Numbered from the stretch's first letter, positions 1 to 9,235 are shown. The stretch is 64,000 bases of DNA from Mesorhizobium sp. ORS 3359 (GCA_000824845.1 CCNC01000190.1:17917-81916), one strand, 5' to 3'. Notes: a model not told the origin generated them from the sequence alone. Translations and numbers: made by a program.

Positions 1-1
1 G

Positions 2-412
2 GTTAACCAGACGGGAACTTTCTTCGGCATGCGCGAGATCGTCCCCGTCATGAAGCGCAACGGCGGAGGATCCATCGTGAATTTCTCCTCGATCTGGGGC
101 ACCACCGGCGCCGCCGGAGCGGCCCCATATCAAGCCGCGAAGGGAGCGGTCCGCACCATGACAAAGAACGCGGCCATCAGCTACGCCAAGGACAACATCC
201 GGGTAAACTCCGTCCATCCCGGCATTATTTGGACACCGCTGATCGAAGGCCAGAGCAAGGAGATGAATGAGAGCATCATCGCTGTCACGCCGATGGGGCG
301 TGCAGGCAGGCCAGACGAAATCGCCTTTGGTGTGCTCTATCTGGCAAGCGACGAATCCTCCTTCGTGACGGGCTTGGAGCTGAACATAGATGGCGGCTAC
401 CTGGCACAGTGA
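2..412 (+). CDS. SDR family oxidoreductase, 5'-truncated by the window edge
   Basis: This is the C-terminal half of a short-chain dehydrogenase/reductase, an NAD(P)-dependent enzyme acting on hydroxyl or keto groups. The reading frame is open from the first bases, so the start and the N-terminal nucleotide-binding TGxxxGxG motif lie outside the window. The catalytic Ser in the NFSSIWG stretch and the Tyr-x3-Lys pair (YQAAK) are present, followed by the NSVHPG segment and the usual C-terminal LNIDGG ending. The substrate cannot be told from this part. About 700 bases without a convincing gene follow it. Confidence 0.9.
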   Translation, partial: VNQTGTFFGMREIVPVMKRNGGGSIVNFSSIWGTTGAAGAAPYQAAKGAVRTMTKNAAISYAKDNIRVNSVHPGIIWTPLIEGQSKEMNESIIAVTPMGRAGRPDEIAFGVLYLASDESSFVTGLELNIDGGYLAQ

Positions 413-1116
413 TCGATGCTGGCTTCTCTTTTGCGAATCTGTATCGCAGCGCAAAGCTGCCATTCCGCAGAAGACAAAAAGGATGGGCGAGTGGCTGGAT
501 TGGCTCTTGAATCGACTTTGGCGAACCGCTTCGTAAACTATTGATTTACAAAGATCATGTCGGTCACTGAGGGTCATTGTTTTCGACAGGAAATCAAGAC
601 GTTAGCGGACGGTCCGCCACCCCATTTCCTTCGTATTCTCTCGTATGGTCTGGCGAACCCAACGACGATGAACGAGGTTAACTACTAGCTTCGAGATATC
701 AACGCTGTGGCTGCCGGTCGCCAGGAGCGTCCTCCTAGTGAATGACCGCAATGGGGCCGCTTCCTGCCGTCCGGTGATGGGCGGTAGCATTCCGAAAGCG
801 GACATGCTCGTTAACTGGTGCGACGGCTGTGATGAATTCTTTCGGGTTCGTGTCGACAGGATTCTATGATCTTGGCCGGCGGTGACGACAAGGATAGCGT
901 TGCGCTCTATGCGCCCCGACGCCCGCCCTCTAGATCGACGACAACTCCGAGACGAATACAGGGAAGGCCGGTACCCTACTCACGGATGAGAGTCTGATCA
1001 ACCGTCGTCTCTAGTTCCACCCCCAGCCCTGTGCAGCTTCAGCCGATCCGACTGCGTGGAAACCCGCCAAGCAGCCAAACCTTCTTGCCTTAAACCTTGA
1101 CAGGGAACATGAGACA
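413..1116. other. Intergenic stretch, no supported gene
   Basis: About 700 bases separate the SDR gene from the end of the YcaO/TfuA operon. Short open frames exist on both strands, the longest 67 codons on the minus strand (602-805), but none has a recognisable domain or a good ribosome binding site. The stretch is patchy in composition and may be decayed DNA. No RNA gene or terminator was recognised. Confidence 0.5.
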
Positions 1117-1689
1117 CTAGTCGTTCAGCTTTCCGCCACGGTGTCCCATCGTCATCTTGGATGCGTACATCGTCGGTGAACGCTTGCCTGGAAGGTTCGC
1201 CTCAAGGACGATCTGTTCGACAAAGCCCTGGTTCACTTCGAATTCCACGCATTGGTCGAGCTTGTCGACAATCCACAACTTATATTTTTCTTTAGTGTCG
1301 GGATCCTCCTTTAGGTCATAACCGCAGTCGTCAGTAGGGATGCTTCGAGGGCTGGCAGGTATAAGCATAAGTTTCGGCTTTGGGAGGTCATAGCAGTGCC
1401 CTTCATAAGAATACCCTACAATAACCCCACATGATATTGGATTATCCTCGTCCCATGTCGCGGCCAAGATAAATACTATCCCTATCTTCGATTTTGTGTC
1501 GATGACAACCAAATCTGTCTTTGTTACATCAGTCTTTATCCTTATCTTTTTATTTGTACTTTCGATATTATTTGCATCTATATGTTTCAATAGGTCGCTT
1601 TTCGGAGTTATACCATAAAGGCGTACCTGTGTTGCGTTGTAGGCACCTTTCGGAAACGTCAGTGTCGGCCGGTGAAAGTCGTCGCTCAT
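1117..1689 (-). CDS. Protein of unknown function, last gene of the YcaO/TfuA operon
   Basis: This encodes 190 residues of no family I recognise. The start chosen (MSDDFHRP) has a strong Shine-Dalgarno, AAGGAG about 9 bases upstream; an in-frame start 8 codons earlier lacks one. The protein is soluble-looking, rich in Lys, Asp and Ile, without a signal peptide or membrane segment, and has four scattered Cys (in SCGV, GHCY, DDCG and DQCV). The C-terminus is basic and Gly-rich (GHRGGKLND). The gene is much more AT-rich than the neighbours, with runs such as ttatatttttc, which suggests separate acquisition. It starts about 33 bases after the peptidase gene on the same strand. It could be the modified substrate, an immunity protein or an unrelated passenger. 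Confidence 0.7.
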   Translation of the reverse strand: MSDDFHRPTLTFPKGAYNATQVRLYGITPKSDLLKHIDANNIESTNKKIRIKTDVTKTDLVVIDTKSKIGIVFILAATWDEDNPISCGVIVGYSYEGHCYDLPKPKLMLIPASPRSIPTDDCGYDLKEDPDTKEKYKLWIVDKLDQCVEFEVNQGFVEQIVLEANLPGKRSPTMYASKMTMGHRGGKLND

Positions 1690-1722
1690 TTTCCTCACTC
1701 CTTTTTGTTGCAATCGATCAGT

Positions 1723-2931
1723 TCATAGAATCTCTCGCCATCTGAAGTTTTCTTCAAACTTTTCCGCAAGCGCGGGCGCCACCCGGTCGCTGACATCGAC
1801 CAACGAGGCGGCGGCATTCTCGAAGGTCAGGTCATCTGCATCGAGGCGCGGCCATGCCTGAGCAAGTGCGAGGGCCACTTCGTCCCTTGCTCTGATCAGC
1901 ATGCTCTTGAACATGAAGGGCCGAGCGCGAAAAGCGCGGGACGTGAAATCCGAGATGCGTTGCATGTCGGACTGGTCGACATCCCTGATATCGATCCCCA
2001 GCACCCGCTCGTCGGCCAACCCCTCGTGCACCAATGCCGCGTGGTAGATGTCGACGATCGTGTCGAACACAGCTCCCGTGAACGGACGTGACCTGTCATG
2101 GATTTCCGCCGTCACCTCCGACATGCGGCGTGCGTTGCTGGCGAGGCGGATCTGCCGATTGCCAGTCAGTTCGGCAATCCGGTTCAATTCATTGAGAACA
2201 AGCAGGTTGCCGTCGCAGTGCCGCAGCAGCCGGTCTATGCCGCTGTCGAAATTCAGGAACGACAAAAGCGAGATCAGATCCGAGCTGGCTTCGTGGAACG
2301 GTCCGAAATCGCCTTGAGTCAGGCCGCCGGCTGGTGTCCCGAACAGCGAAAACAAGATTGCGTGGCCGACCTCGTGTGCGATCACATCGAAGTTGAGTGC
2401 ATAGGGATACTTGCCTCCGTCGATGCCGCGCTCTCGGCCCAGTTCCAGATAGCCATAGCCCGATTGCGCATTCTCCCAGTCGACGAAGGGGATGATTTCG
2501 AGCCGCTCGTACGTCTCGGCAAAATACCAGACAATCGGTTTGCCGAGGTAGCTTTCCCAGATGTCCAGCACGCGGCTGACCGAGGCGAAAGCGTGGGCAG
2601 AAAGGAACTGCCGCGAGGTCAGGGAAAGCTGATCGAAATGGCCGTCAAAGCCAGCCTCCGCAGGCGGAAAGATTTCGCCGACAAACGGTGGCAGATAAGG
2701 GTAGTCGTAAGGCTCCTTGTCGAAGAGCGGATCGCGAACATAGATGCGGCGATCTTCCGGGCCGGAGCGGATCAGATCGGGTGGAGTAGAAATCCATACT
2801 GTTTCTGGTGTTCCGTAGCCCGAAAGGTGAGGGACCTGCGGGTAGACCAGGAACCGCGTTCCCAGCAACCGATCTTGCGCAACGACACGATCGACCGCGT
2901 CCAATTGCTTGGCCCCCTCTGACGCTCCCAC
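1723..2931 (-). CDS. M4-like (gluzincin) zinc metallopeptidase
   Basis: This 402-residue protein has a clear zinc site: HEVGH at residues 186-190 and a downstream EASSD at 214-218. The order matches thermolysin-type (M4) gluzincins, in which the two His and the later Glu bind zinc and the first Glu is catalytic. A further conserved-looking block, SRPFTGAVFD, follows near residue 285. No signal peptide is seen, so it probably works in the cytoplasm. The start is GTG at 2931. It lies 52 bases after tfuA on the same strand, so it is probably co-transcribed. In a RiPP-type operon it could remove a leader or trim the product; that role is inference. The exact substrate is unknown. Confidence 0.8.
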   Translation of the reverse strand: MGASEGAKQLDAVDRVVAQDRLLGTRFLVYPQVPHLSGYGTPETVWISTPPDLIRSGPEDRRIYVRDPLFDKEPYDYPYLPPFVGEIFPPAEAGFDGHFDQLSLTSRQFLSAHAFASVSRVLDIWESYLGKPIVWYFAETYERLEIIPFVDWENAQSGYGYLELGRERGIDGGKYPYALNFDVIAHEVGHAILFSLFGTPAGGLTQGDFGPFHEASSDLISLLSFLNFDSGIDRLLRHCDGNLLVLNELNRIAELTGNRQIRLASNARRMSEVTAEIHDRSRPFTGAVFDTIVDIYHAALVHEGLADERVLGIDIRDVDQSDMQRISDFTSRAFRARPFMFKSMLIRARDEVALALAQAWPRLDADDLTFENAAASLVDVSDRVAPALAEKFEENFRWREIL

Positions 2932-2983
2932 GCTATCACGGCGCTTACGTTGCGTAAATCGTCGGCCGCCAAGAGGTCAGGGC

Positions 2984-3706
2984 CTATAGCGTCAGCCCCG
3001 CATCATCCATATCCTTGGAGAAGGCCGAGGTTAGCTGCAATTCCGGCAGGGGGGGTGCTTTTTCAAATGCCTGCTCCCGCAAAAGTTCGAGTGCCCGCAG
3101 GGCATCTTGCTTTTTTTGCTGGACGAAAGCCGCGCCGAGTTCCCTGCACAATCTTTCGACATCGTCCTTGCCGTCGTGTGCATCCCGGACCATCCGCGGC
3201 AGGGTGCGCTGGCGAAAGTTGACAGCCTGTGCCGCACCCTCGAGCCTCGCCTGCTGTTCGGGTGAAATCACGCCGCGCCGGCAAGCAGCGCGAAGAGTCC
3301 GGCGCAGGTCAATCAGCGCATGCGTCATTTGAGCGAAATTCACCTCGGCCGGTCCATGCAATACCGCTACAGCGTCGTCGGGTGCAAAGGCGAAGCGGCG
3401 ATACCATCGGTAGATAAGCCCCACTCCCTGCATATGGGGGAACAGCTCGGCTGCTCGAAGGGCACCCATGCTGGCCGCGCCGACGACATGAATGCCGCGG
3501 CTGAGAGCCCACAGGATTTCCTTGTGCCGAACCGCCGGCTCAGCCTGAAAACCGCCGTCTATGATAAGGATCGCACTCGGGTAGAAATGCTGCACAGCCG
3601 AAACGATCGAGCCTTGCACGGCGGGGGGAAGGCATACCGCATCGACGACCTTCAACGCGTCGGCATGGGACACGGTCGGGCCGGTGAAGACGACTTTCGG
3701 GCGCAT
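2984..3706 (-). CDS. TfuA-like protein (YcaO partner)
   Basis: This is a 240-residue TfuA family protein. The family hallmark is present near residues 75-100: the ASMGALRAAEL block followed by GVGLIYRWY, after an N-terminal VVFTGPTVS strand. TfuA proteins work with YcaO enzymes; in methanogens and in thioamide RiPP pathways the pair installs a backbone thioamide, with TfuA thought to deliver or mobilise sulfide. The gene begins 5 bases after the YcaO stop, and its ribosome binding site lies inside the end of the YcaO gene, so translation is coupled. The name comes from the trifolitoxin cluster of rhizobia, but no trifolitoxin precursor is visible here. Confidence 0.92.
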   Translation of the reverse strand: MRPKVVFTGPTVSHADALKVVDAVCLPPAVQGSIVSAVQHFYPSAILIIDGGFQAEPAVRHKEILWALSRGIHVVGAASMGALRAAELFPHMQGVGLIYRWYRRFAFAPDDAVAVLHGPAEVNFAQMTHALIDLRRTLRAACRRGVISPEQQARLEGAAQAVNFRQRTLPRMVRDAHDGKDDVERLCRELGAAFVQQKKQDALRALELLREQAFEKAPPLPELQLTSAFSKDMDDAGLTL

Positions 3707-3711
3707 AATCT

Positions 3712-4866
3712 CTACCCCTGCAAAAGCGGTTGCAAGGCAGGAATGACAATCCTGACAACGGACAGAGCGTCGAGCGGTCCCGTTCCCACCCGGATTAGGT
3801 GAACGGCATCGAATCCTCTCTCTTCGAGAATTGCTAAGAGGACCGAAAGCGCGTCCGACGCCGTGTTGACCTTCTGCTCGGCGAGCGCGCGGAAATCCAC
3901 GCTGCGCGGGCCATCCCGGAGGAGCCGGCGATGCGCTGCGATCATCTGCCGATCGGGGTATTTCGGATAGGATGCGCGCGTCAGGTCATCGCGCGCGCCC
4001 GAGATCGCCGCCAGACGGGCCTGGGCCGCTTCGTAGATGGCGTGTGCCGCCGCGCCGGCGAAACTGAAACCGGCAGCCGAGCCATCAGCCGGATGATCCA
4101 AAAGGACCGTTTCGATCGGTTCGTCTTCCAGCAGATGGCACCACACCACCGGGATGCCCAACGGCGACAAAGCCTGCCAAAGGCCGACCAGCACGTTCTT
4201 GGCCGCCAAAGTTTCCAGGAGATCACGGAGCGACGGATCATCGATCGTCTCGGGATCGATGCGTTGACGGTGGAAAAAACCGTGGGTCCGGTATGCCGTG
4301 GCGATCGCGTCGCGTTCGATGCATTCAAGCATGCCATGAACGATGGCATCCGGCTCCTCGAAGCCTGCAGCCAAACCGCTCGTCGATGCCGCGAAAATGC
4401 CGTCGTGGGGCAGTGACGGCAACACATAGGCGGTGTGCGCGAGCTCGAATGGGACCAGGTCGCGGCTGCCGGTAAGAAGATTGTCCGCGGCTACCCACGC
4501 CGTCTCCCTGCCGCGCCATCCGGGCGCGGTGCCCCCCTGGAGATGCCTTTCGAAACGACCGGGCGGGATGCGCAATTGATCGGCGCAGCCGACGACTGTG
4601 TCGAAATTCGCCACCTGCTCTGCAAAGAAGGTCTCGGCCGATTCCAGCATGGCCGATATCGCGGCTTGCGCCAGGGTGGCGCCCTTGCCTTGCGCGACCG
4701 CGTTGGAGAGCGAGAAAGGTCTTGTCACCTGCACGACCGGGATGCCGAGTTGGTCGAGCCCGGTAATGTCGGCGATCCGCGTAATGCCAAGGCCTTGGCG
4801 CATGTTCATCAGCCTCGCCAGCGCCTCGTCGGGCGGCGGACCAAGGCGTTTATATCGCTCCAGCAT
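3712..4866 (-). CDS. YcaO-domain protein, probable thioamide- or azoline-forming enzyme
   Basis: This 384-residue YcaO protein would use ATP to activate a backbone amide. Two ATP/Mg-binding acidic motifs of the family are visible: ESAE at residues 75-78 and ECIERD at 181-186. The C-terminus ends in IPALQPLLQG and lacks the PxPxP tail typical of azole-forming YcaO enzymes, which together with the adjacent TfuA favours thioamidation. No leader-binding E1-like or PqqD-like domain is fused or encoded nearby. It lies 23 bases after the cyclase/ATPase gene and overlaps the ribosome binding site of tfuA, so it is in the same operon. The substrate is not known. Confidence 0.92.
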   Translation of the reverse strand: MLERYKRLGPPPDEALARLMNMRQGLGITRIADITGLDQLGIPVVQVTRPFSLSNAVAQGKGATLAQAAISAMLESAETFFAEQVANFDTVVGCADQLRIPPGRFERHLQGGTAPGWRGRETAWVAADNLLTGSRDLVPFELAHTAYVLPSLPHDGIFAASTSGLAAGFEEPDAIVHGMLECIERDAIATAYRTHGFFHRQRIDPETIDDPSLRDLLETLAAKNVLVGLWQALSPLGIPVVWCHLLEDEPIETVLLDHPADGSAAGFSFAGAAAHAIYEAAQARLAAISGARDDLTRASYPKYPDRQMIAAHRRLLRDGPRSVDFRALAEQKVNTASDALSVLLAILEERGFDAVHLIRVGTGPLDALSVVRIVIPALQPLLQG

Positions 4867-4889
4867 CGCGGATGCTCTTGCAGGGCCGG

Positions 4890-7800
4890 CTAGCGCCGAC
4901 CGGGCGATTCAGGATTGACGATCAGCGCGGCGCCCGACTCGAGAGCGGATTTCGCACGTTCGACCCGATCGCGATAGCGCAACGACAGTTCAGGTGACAG
5001 GCCTGATGATTGAAGGGTTTCGTATGTACTGACGAGGAAAGGCACGGCGCCTTGCTCCGCGGCTATGGCGATGCTCTTTTCGAGGGCAGCGACTACGTTC
5101 GCTTTCGCATCGCCCTGGAGAAGAAGCAGCTCCGCCATTCGCCTGTAGAGTTCTGCCAGCCAGAAGCGGCTGCCGCCGGCCTCGGCCTGGGCCACAGCCG
5201 AGTCCAGCAGAGCGAGCGCCTCATCGACCTCGGCAGTTCGTGTCAAAAGCTCCGCCAGCATGCCGCAATAGACCGGTTCGTCCTCAGGCGTCTGGAATTC
5301 GCCATGGAGGCCAAGGCCTTGCCGCATTTTTTCCCTGCCGCTCTCGACCTGGCCCGCGTTGCCGTCGCACCAGCCTTCGAAGATTTGCGCTGCGGCGGCG
5401 AGGGCGGGCATATGATGACGCTCGGTCAAGTGGCGCAGATCCGCTATCACGCTTCGCAGCATCGAAAAATCGCGGCGATAGCAATGCAGCATCGCCTCGT
5501 TGAGGTAGGCATGCGCTATGCTGCCGGCATGTCCGGTTTGCTGCGCCCAGCTCCTAGCTTCCGACATCGAATGGAGCGCGCTTGCCGGCTTCCCGACGAA
5601 CCACATTGACAAGGCGCGGTGGGCGAGCCCGCAGACCCTCGCGTCATGCCCGCCAAACAACGCAGCATGGGCTTTGCCCTGGCCGTGCTCATAGAGCGAC
5701 AGTCCGGCGCCGACCGCCGCGATGCAGCGGTCGTGGCGGCCAAGATTGAAGTCGATTGCCCACACGCAGTGCCTGGCCTGGAGTTGCACTTCGGCATCCT
5801 CGACATCTTTGAGATCGCTGAGCACGACCTCCGCCCGCTCGCCGTCCATGACGGTATCCGTAAACCACCAGCCCCAGTAGATCGGAAACCACTTGGCCCG
5901 CTCGGCAACCGGCCGCCGCCGGGCGATCATCACGCCGTCCTCGTACAATTTGCGGGCGGGCGCCGAGTTCGGACCTTCGACAGCGGTCAGGATGGGACCG
6001 AGCACGATCATTGCCGATAGCCGCAGCGCGTCTCGCGTGTCGGCTGCCGTAACGCGCTCGCAGAGCGCCAATGCATGCTCGAGTATCTGCCTCGCTTCCG
6101 CCATTGCCGAGCGGGACGAGCTTTCCGTGCCTGCGATCACGAACTGAGCGATCGCGTCCTCCAGAAGGCCTGCGCGCTCTGCATGCTCGGCGACCTCGGC
6201 GGTGCCCAGCCACCCGGCCAGGTTTCGGTTGTGGCTCACCGCGGCAAACAGGCGGCGATGCAAGGCCTGCCGTCTCTTGCGCAGCGTTGCGTTGTAGATC
6301 GTCTCCTGGATGAGCGCATGGCGCACGCCATAGACCGGAGCGCCGGAAGGCCGCACACGGATCAGGAACCCGGCCTCACTCAGCGAATCCAGCGCGTTTG
6401 CGATGGCTTCGTCGTCGAGCTCCGGCAACAGCGCGCGCAGCAATTCCTGATTGAAACGATTGCCCGCAACGGCCGCAGCGCGCGCGACTTCGCGTGCCGG
6501 CCCCAGCGTTTCGAGCCTGGCCTCGATCACGCTTTCGAACACCGAGGCATGACTGCGCGTCTCACTCTGCGACAGCCGATCCGTTGCCGAGGCCGCGTTC
6601 TCGGTCATCCACTGGCAGATTTCTTCGATGAACAGCGGGACGCCTCCGGTCACGCGTTCCACCACGTCGAGCAATTCCGGGGAAGTTGACGGCTTGCCTT
6701 GCGGCCACATGGCCGCGATCGCCATCCGCGTTTGCTCGCGATTGAGCGGCTTTAGCGAGATATGCCTTGGATTCGATGCTGCCAGCCAGCTCCCAGATTC
6801 AGGGCGCGTGGTCGCGATGACAAGCGCCCGGAAGTGAGGGGCCGACTGTGCAAGTTCAGCCAACAATTGTCTCGACGTCAGATCGATCCAATGGATGTCC
6901 TCGACCACCAGAACAATCGGCCCGCTGGCGCACAGGGCTTCAAGCGCGTGGCGAACCGCCCAGTTGGCTTTCGCGCGCATCGCCTCAGCGTCGATCTCCT
7001 TGAGCATCGGATCGGCTCCCGCAGCGCCGAGCAGGAACGAAAAGATTTCGATGATTTCAGGATCGCGGACGTCATGATCGCGGAATGCTTCCGCCACGGC
7101 GGCAGCGCTCAGCTGTCCTTCGTTGCCGGCGAGATCGCCGCGTACGTTCTGTAGCAGCGGATGGAGCGCCGAGCGCAAGCCGCCGGGGGTGCACTGGAAG
7201 AACAGCAGTTTCGCGCGCTGATGACGCGTGCGCCGGCGTACTTCGTGGAGAATGCGCGACTTGCCGATCCCGGCCTCGCCCTCGATCACCACCACGCCGC
7301 CGTTTCCCGCAATGGCGCTATCCCATGCTTCGGAGATCGTGGCGAGCTCGGCCTCGCGATCGATGAGCGGACTGCTCAGCCGCCCGAAGGCGAAGAAGCG
7401 GTCGACCTCGCGCTTGTGACTCAGCGCGCGCCAGACCAGCTCCGGCTCGGCAAACCCCTTGACCGCATGGGCGCCCCTAAAGCTGAACACATGCGACCGT
7501 CGCGCAAGGTTGCGCGTCGCGTCCGAGACCACCACCGTATCCGGCTGCGCGATGGCCTGGAGCCGCGTGGCCATCGCGAAGGCCGGGCCGGTGACATTGT
7601 CATGACCGGTGTCGGCGTCACCCTTGTGGATCAGGGTCATCGATGTCGCGATTCCGACGCGGACATGCAAATCGGCACGGCCTTTGTCCAAACCGACGCG
7701 CCTGCAGGCGTCGATGATTTCGAGCCCGGCTCGGATCGCCAGCGATGCCGCGTCCTTGGCGTCTATTTCGGCAGGAAACAAAGCAACGCCGCCATCACCG

Positions 7801-8051
7801 ACCTCCACCCGGACGGCACCCGAGCATGACGCGACCGCCTGTCTCGTCGCCCGCTGGAAGGCTGATATCAGTTCCTCGAACTCTTCGATGTCCAGGATCG
7901 CAAGAAGGTCGGTCGATCCGACCAGGTCGTAGCAGAGCGCGGTCAGGATTCGACGCTCATGCCGGGCTTCGGACGGATTGTCGCCGTTGCCGCCCAGAAA
8001 ACCTGTTGCCACCGGCGCCCCCGGCAACGCGACCGGACCCCTCTCCGACAT
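4890..8051 (-). CDS. Class III cyclase-domain / AAA ATPase / TPR regulator
   Basis: This is a 1053-residue multidomain protein and the first gene of the YcaO operon. The N-terminus (about residues 32-215) is a class III adenylate/guanylate cyclase homology domain with metal-binding motif YDLVGST, GDGGVALF, and an FAMATRLQ segment where the catalytic Asn-Arg helix lies. The expected Asn is Ala or Met in this stretch, so cyclase activity is uncertain. Next comes an AAA ATPase with Walker A GEAGIGKS and Walker B-like VLVVEDIHWID. The C-terminal half is alpha-helical and TPR-like. A GAGGAA sequence precedes the ATG. Such proteins are often signal sensors; it probably senses a signal for, or energises, the YcaO system. 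Confidence 0.85.
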   Translation of the reverse strand: MSERGPVALPGAPVATGFLGGNGDNPSEARHERRILTALCYDLVGSTDLLAILDIEEFEELISAFQRATRQAVASCSGAVRVEVGDGGVALFPAEIDAKDAASLAIRAGLEIIDACRRVGLDKGRADLHVRVGIATSMTLIHKGDADTGHDNVTGPAFAMATRLQAIAQPDTVVVSDATRNLARRSHVFSFRGAHAVKGFAEPELVWRALSHKREVDRFFAFGRLSSPLIDREAELATISEAWDSAIAGNGGVVVIEGEAGIGKSRILHEVRRRTRHQRAKLLFFQCTPGGLRSALHPLLQNVRGDLAGNEGQLSAAAVAEAFRDHDVRDPEIIEIFSFLLGAAGADPMLKEIDAEAMRAKANWAVRHALEALCASGPIVLVVEDIHWIDLTSRQLLAELAQSAPHFRALVIATTRPESGSWLAASNPRHISLKPLNREQTRMAIAAMWPQGKPSTSPELLDVVERVTGGVPLFIEEICQWMTENAASATDRLSQSETRSHASVFESVIEARLETLGPAREVARAAAVAGNRFNQELLRALLPELDDEAIANALDSLSEAGFLIRVRPSGAPVYGVRHALIQETIYNATLRKRRQALHRRLFAAVSHNRNLAGWLGTAEVAEHAERAGLLEDAIAQFVIAGTESSSRSAMAEARQILEHALALCERVTAADTRDALRLSAMIVLGPILTAVEGPNSAPARKLYEDGVMIARRRPVAERAKWFPIYWGWWFTDTVMDGERAEVVLSDLKDVEDAEVQLQARHCVWAIDFNLGRHDRCIAAVGAGLSLYEHGQGKAHAALFGGHDARVCGLAHRALSMWFVGKPASALHSMSEARSWAQQTGHAGSIAHAYLNEAMLHCYRRDFSMLRSVIADLRHLTERHHMPALAAAAQIFEGWCDGNAGQVESGREKMRQGLGLHGEFQTPEDEPVYCGMLAELLTRTAEVDEALALLDSAVAQAEAGGSRFWLAELYRRMAELLLLQGDAKANVVAALEKSIAIAAEQGAVPFLVSTYETLQSSGLSPELSLRYRDRVERAKSALESGAALIVNPESPGRR

Positions 8052-8467
8052 GCTGCGATTTCCTCGCCGAGTGCAGTGACCGCAATATTAGCAAAGTGCG
8101 ATGCTGTTCACAAAACACTTGATCGGTGGGCAGAGCTGGAAAAAGCCGATGCTGAGATCATTCTGGAGATATGCTCACGGCGCACCCTCGGTGGCGCTGA
8201 CACCAGCTGTGGCCGCTTGTGGTAGACGGTCGGTATGATTTCAATGACCGACATTGGCGCGTTGCTGACTGGCAGCCCGCGGTCCGGCAGTGGACCGCCC
8301 AGGTCCGATGCTGGATTGTCGGAAGCGGATCTTCCGGGCCGCGCTGAGAAGCGACACGATATGACCGAGCGACCAACTTGGCCGATGCCAAATACGCACA
8401 AGATTCATACGGCGGTCGGCCACTCCGAACTATTTTGGCGGGCAGAGCCGATGTCGATGCTCGGTCA
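8052..8467. other. Intergenic region upstream of the YcaO operon
   Basis: About 415 bases between the cyclase gene start and the end of the SDR gene. It should hold the promoter of the YcaO/TfuA operon, but I see no clear -35/-10 pair or operator. Open frames of 60-110 codons here are unrecognisable and overlap each other on both strands. Confidence 0.45.
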
Positions 8468-9235
8468 CTAAAGCATCTTCGTCTCTCCGCCATCCACCCG
8501 CAAAGCCGAGCCCGTCACCCATTGGCTTCCATGGGTGAACAGGAAGGCGATCACGTTGGCGATATCTTCCGGTTGCCCGTAGCGGGCGATGCCGGCCTCG
8601 GCGGCGAACTGCTCCGTCGCCGCATCGAGCTCCAATCCGTGCATGTCTGCATAGCCTTGCAGCATGGACCGCCGCCGGTCGGTCATCACCGAGCCTGGTA
8701 GAATGGTATTCACCTGCACGCCGTCTTTGATACCGCGGTCCGCGAACGTCTTGGCGAGAGCCAGGATCGCAGCATTGATCGTCCCGACCGCAGCCAGAGA
8801 CGCCTTGGGTGCGTAGGCCGAGGTCCCCGACGTGATCGCGACGGAACCGCGCGAGACCTTCAGGGCTTCCCAGGCGGCGATCGTCAAGCGCCGCGCCGAA
8901 TGAAACTTCAAGGCCAGGCCGTCGTCCCATTGCTCGTCGGTCAACGCGAAGAGATCGAGCTGCGGAACGGCACCCGCGATGCATGCCAGCGCGTCGATGC
9001 GACCGAAACGTTCGAGCGTAAACCGCACGACTGTATCGTTCGCCTCCGGCTCGCGTAGGTCTCGTGCGATGACCAGTGGCTCCGCACCGGCCGTGCGCAC
9101 CGCGTTGGCGGTCTCAGTCAGCAATTCCGCACCGCGCGCCACGATCGCCACAGCGCCAAAATCGTGCGCCAGGCGAATGGCGGTTGCGCGTCCGATCCCC
9201 CGGCTCGCGCCCGTCACGATGGCGACGCGGCTCAT
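8468..9235 (-). CDS. SDR-fold protein lacking the usual Tyr-Lys pair
   Basis: This encodes 255 residues with the N-terminal SDR cofactor motif TGASRGIG near residue 9 and a typical C-terminal VDGGE ending, so NAD(P) binding is expected. The catalytic Ser region (AITSGTSAY) is present, but where most SDRs have Tyr-x3-Lys this one reads AAVGTINAAI, putting Val and Asn at those positions. It may be a divergent subfamily with altered chemistry or a non-catalytic member. The ATG at 9235 was chosen because it overlaps the previous stop by 4 bases (ATGA), a sign of coupled translation; the frame stays open upstream but without support. It is the last gene of a four-gene operon. Confidence 0.85.
   Translation of the reverse strand: MSRVAIVTGASRGIGRATAIRLAHDFGAVAIVARGAELLTETANAVRTAGAEPLVIARDLREPEANDTVVRFTLERFGRIDALACIAGAVPQLDLFALTDEQWDDGLALKFHSARRLTIAAWEALKVSRGSVAITSGTSAYAPKASLAAVGTINAAILALAKTFADRGIKDGVQVNTILPGSVMTDRRRSMLQGYADMHGLELDAATEQFAAEAGIARYGQPEDIANVIAFLFTHGSQWVTGSALRVDGGETKML

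Noticed and set aside
602..805. 67-codon minus-strand open frame in the first large gap
   Set aside because: No ribosome binding site, no domain and unusual composition; treated as non-coding.
2098..2922. 274-codon plus-strand open frame
   Set aside because: It lies entirely opposite the M4-like peptidase gene, whose motifs are clear.
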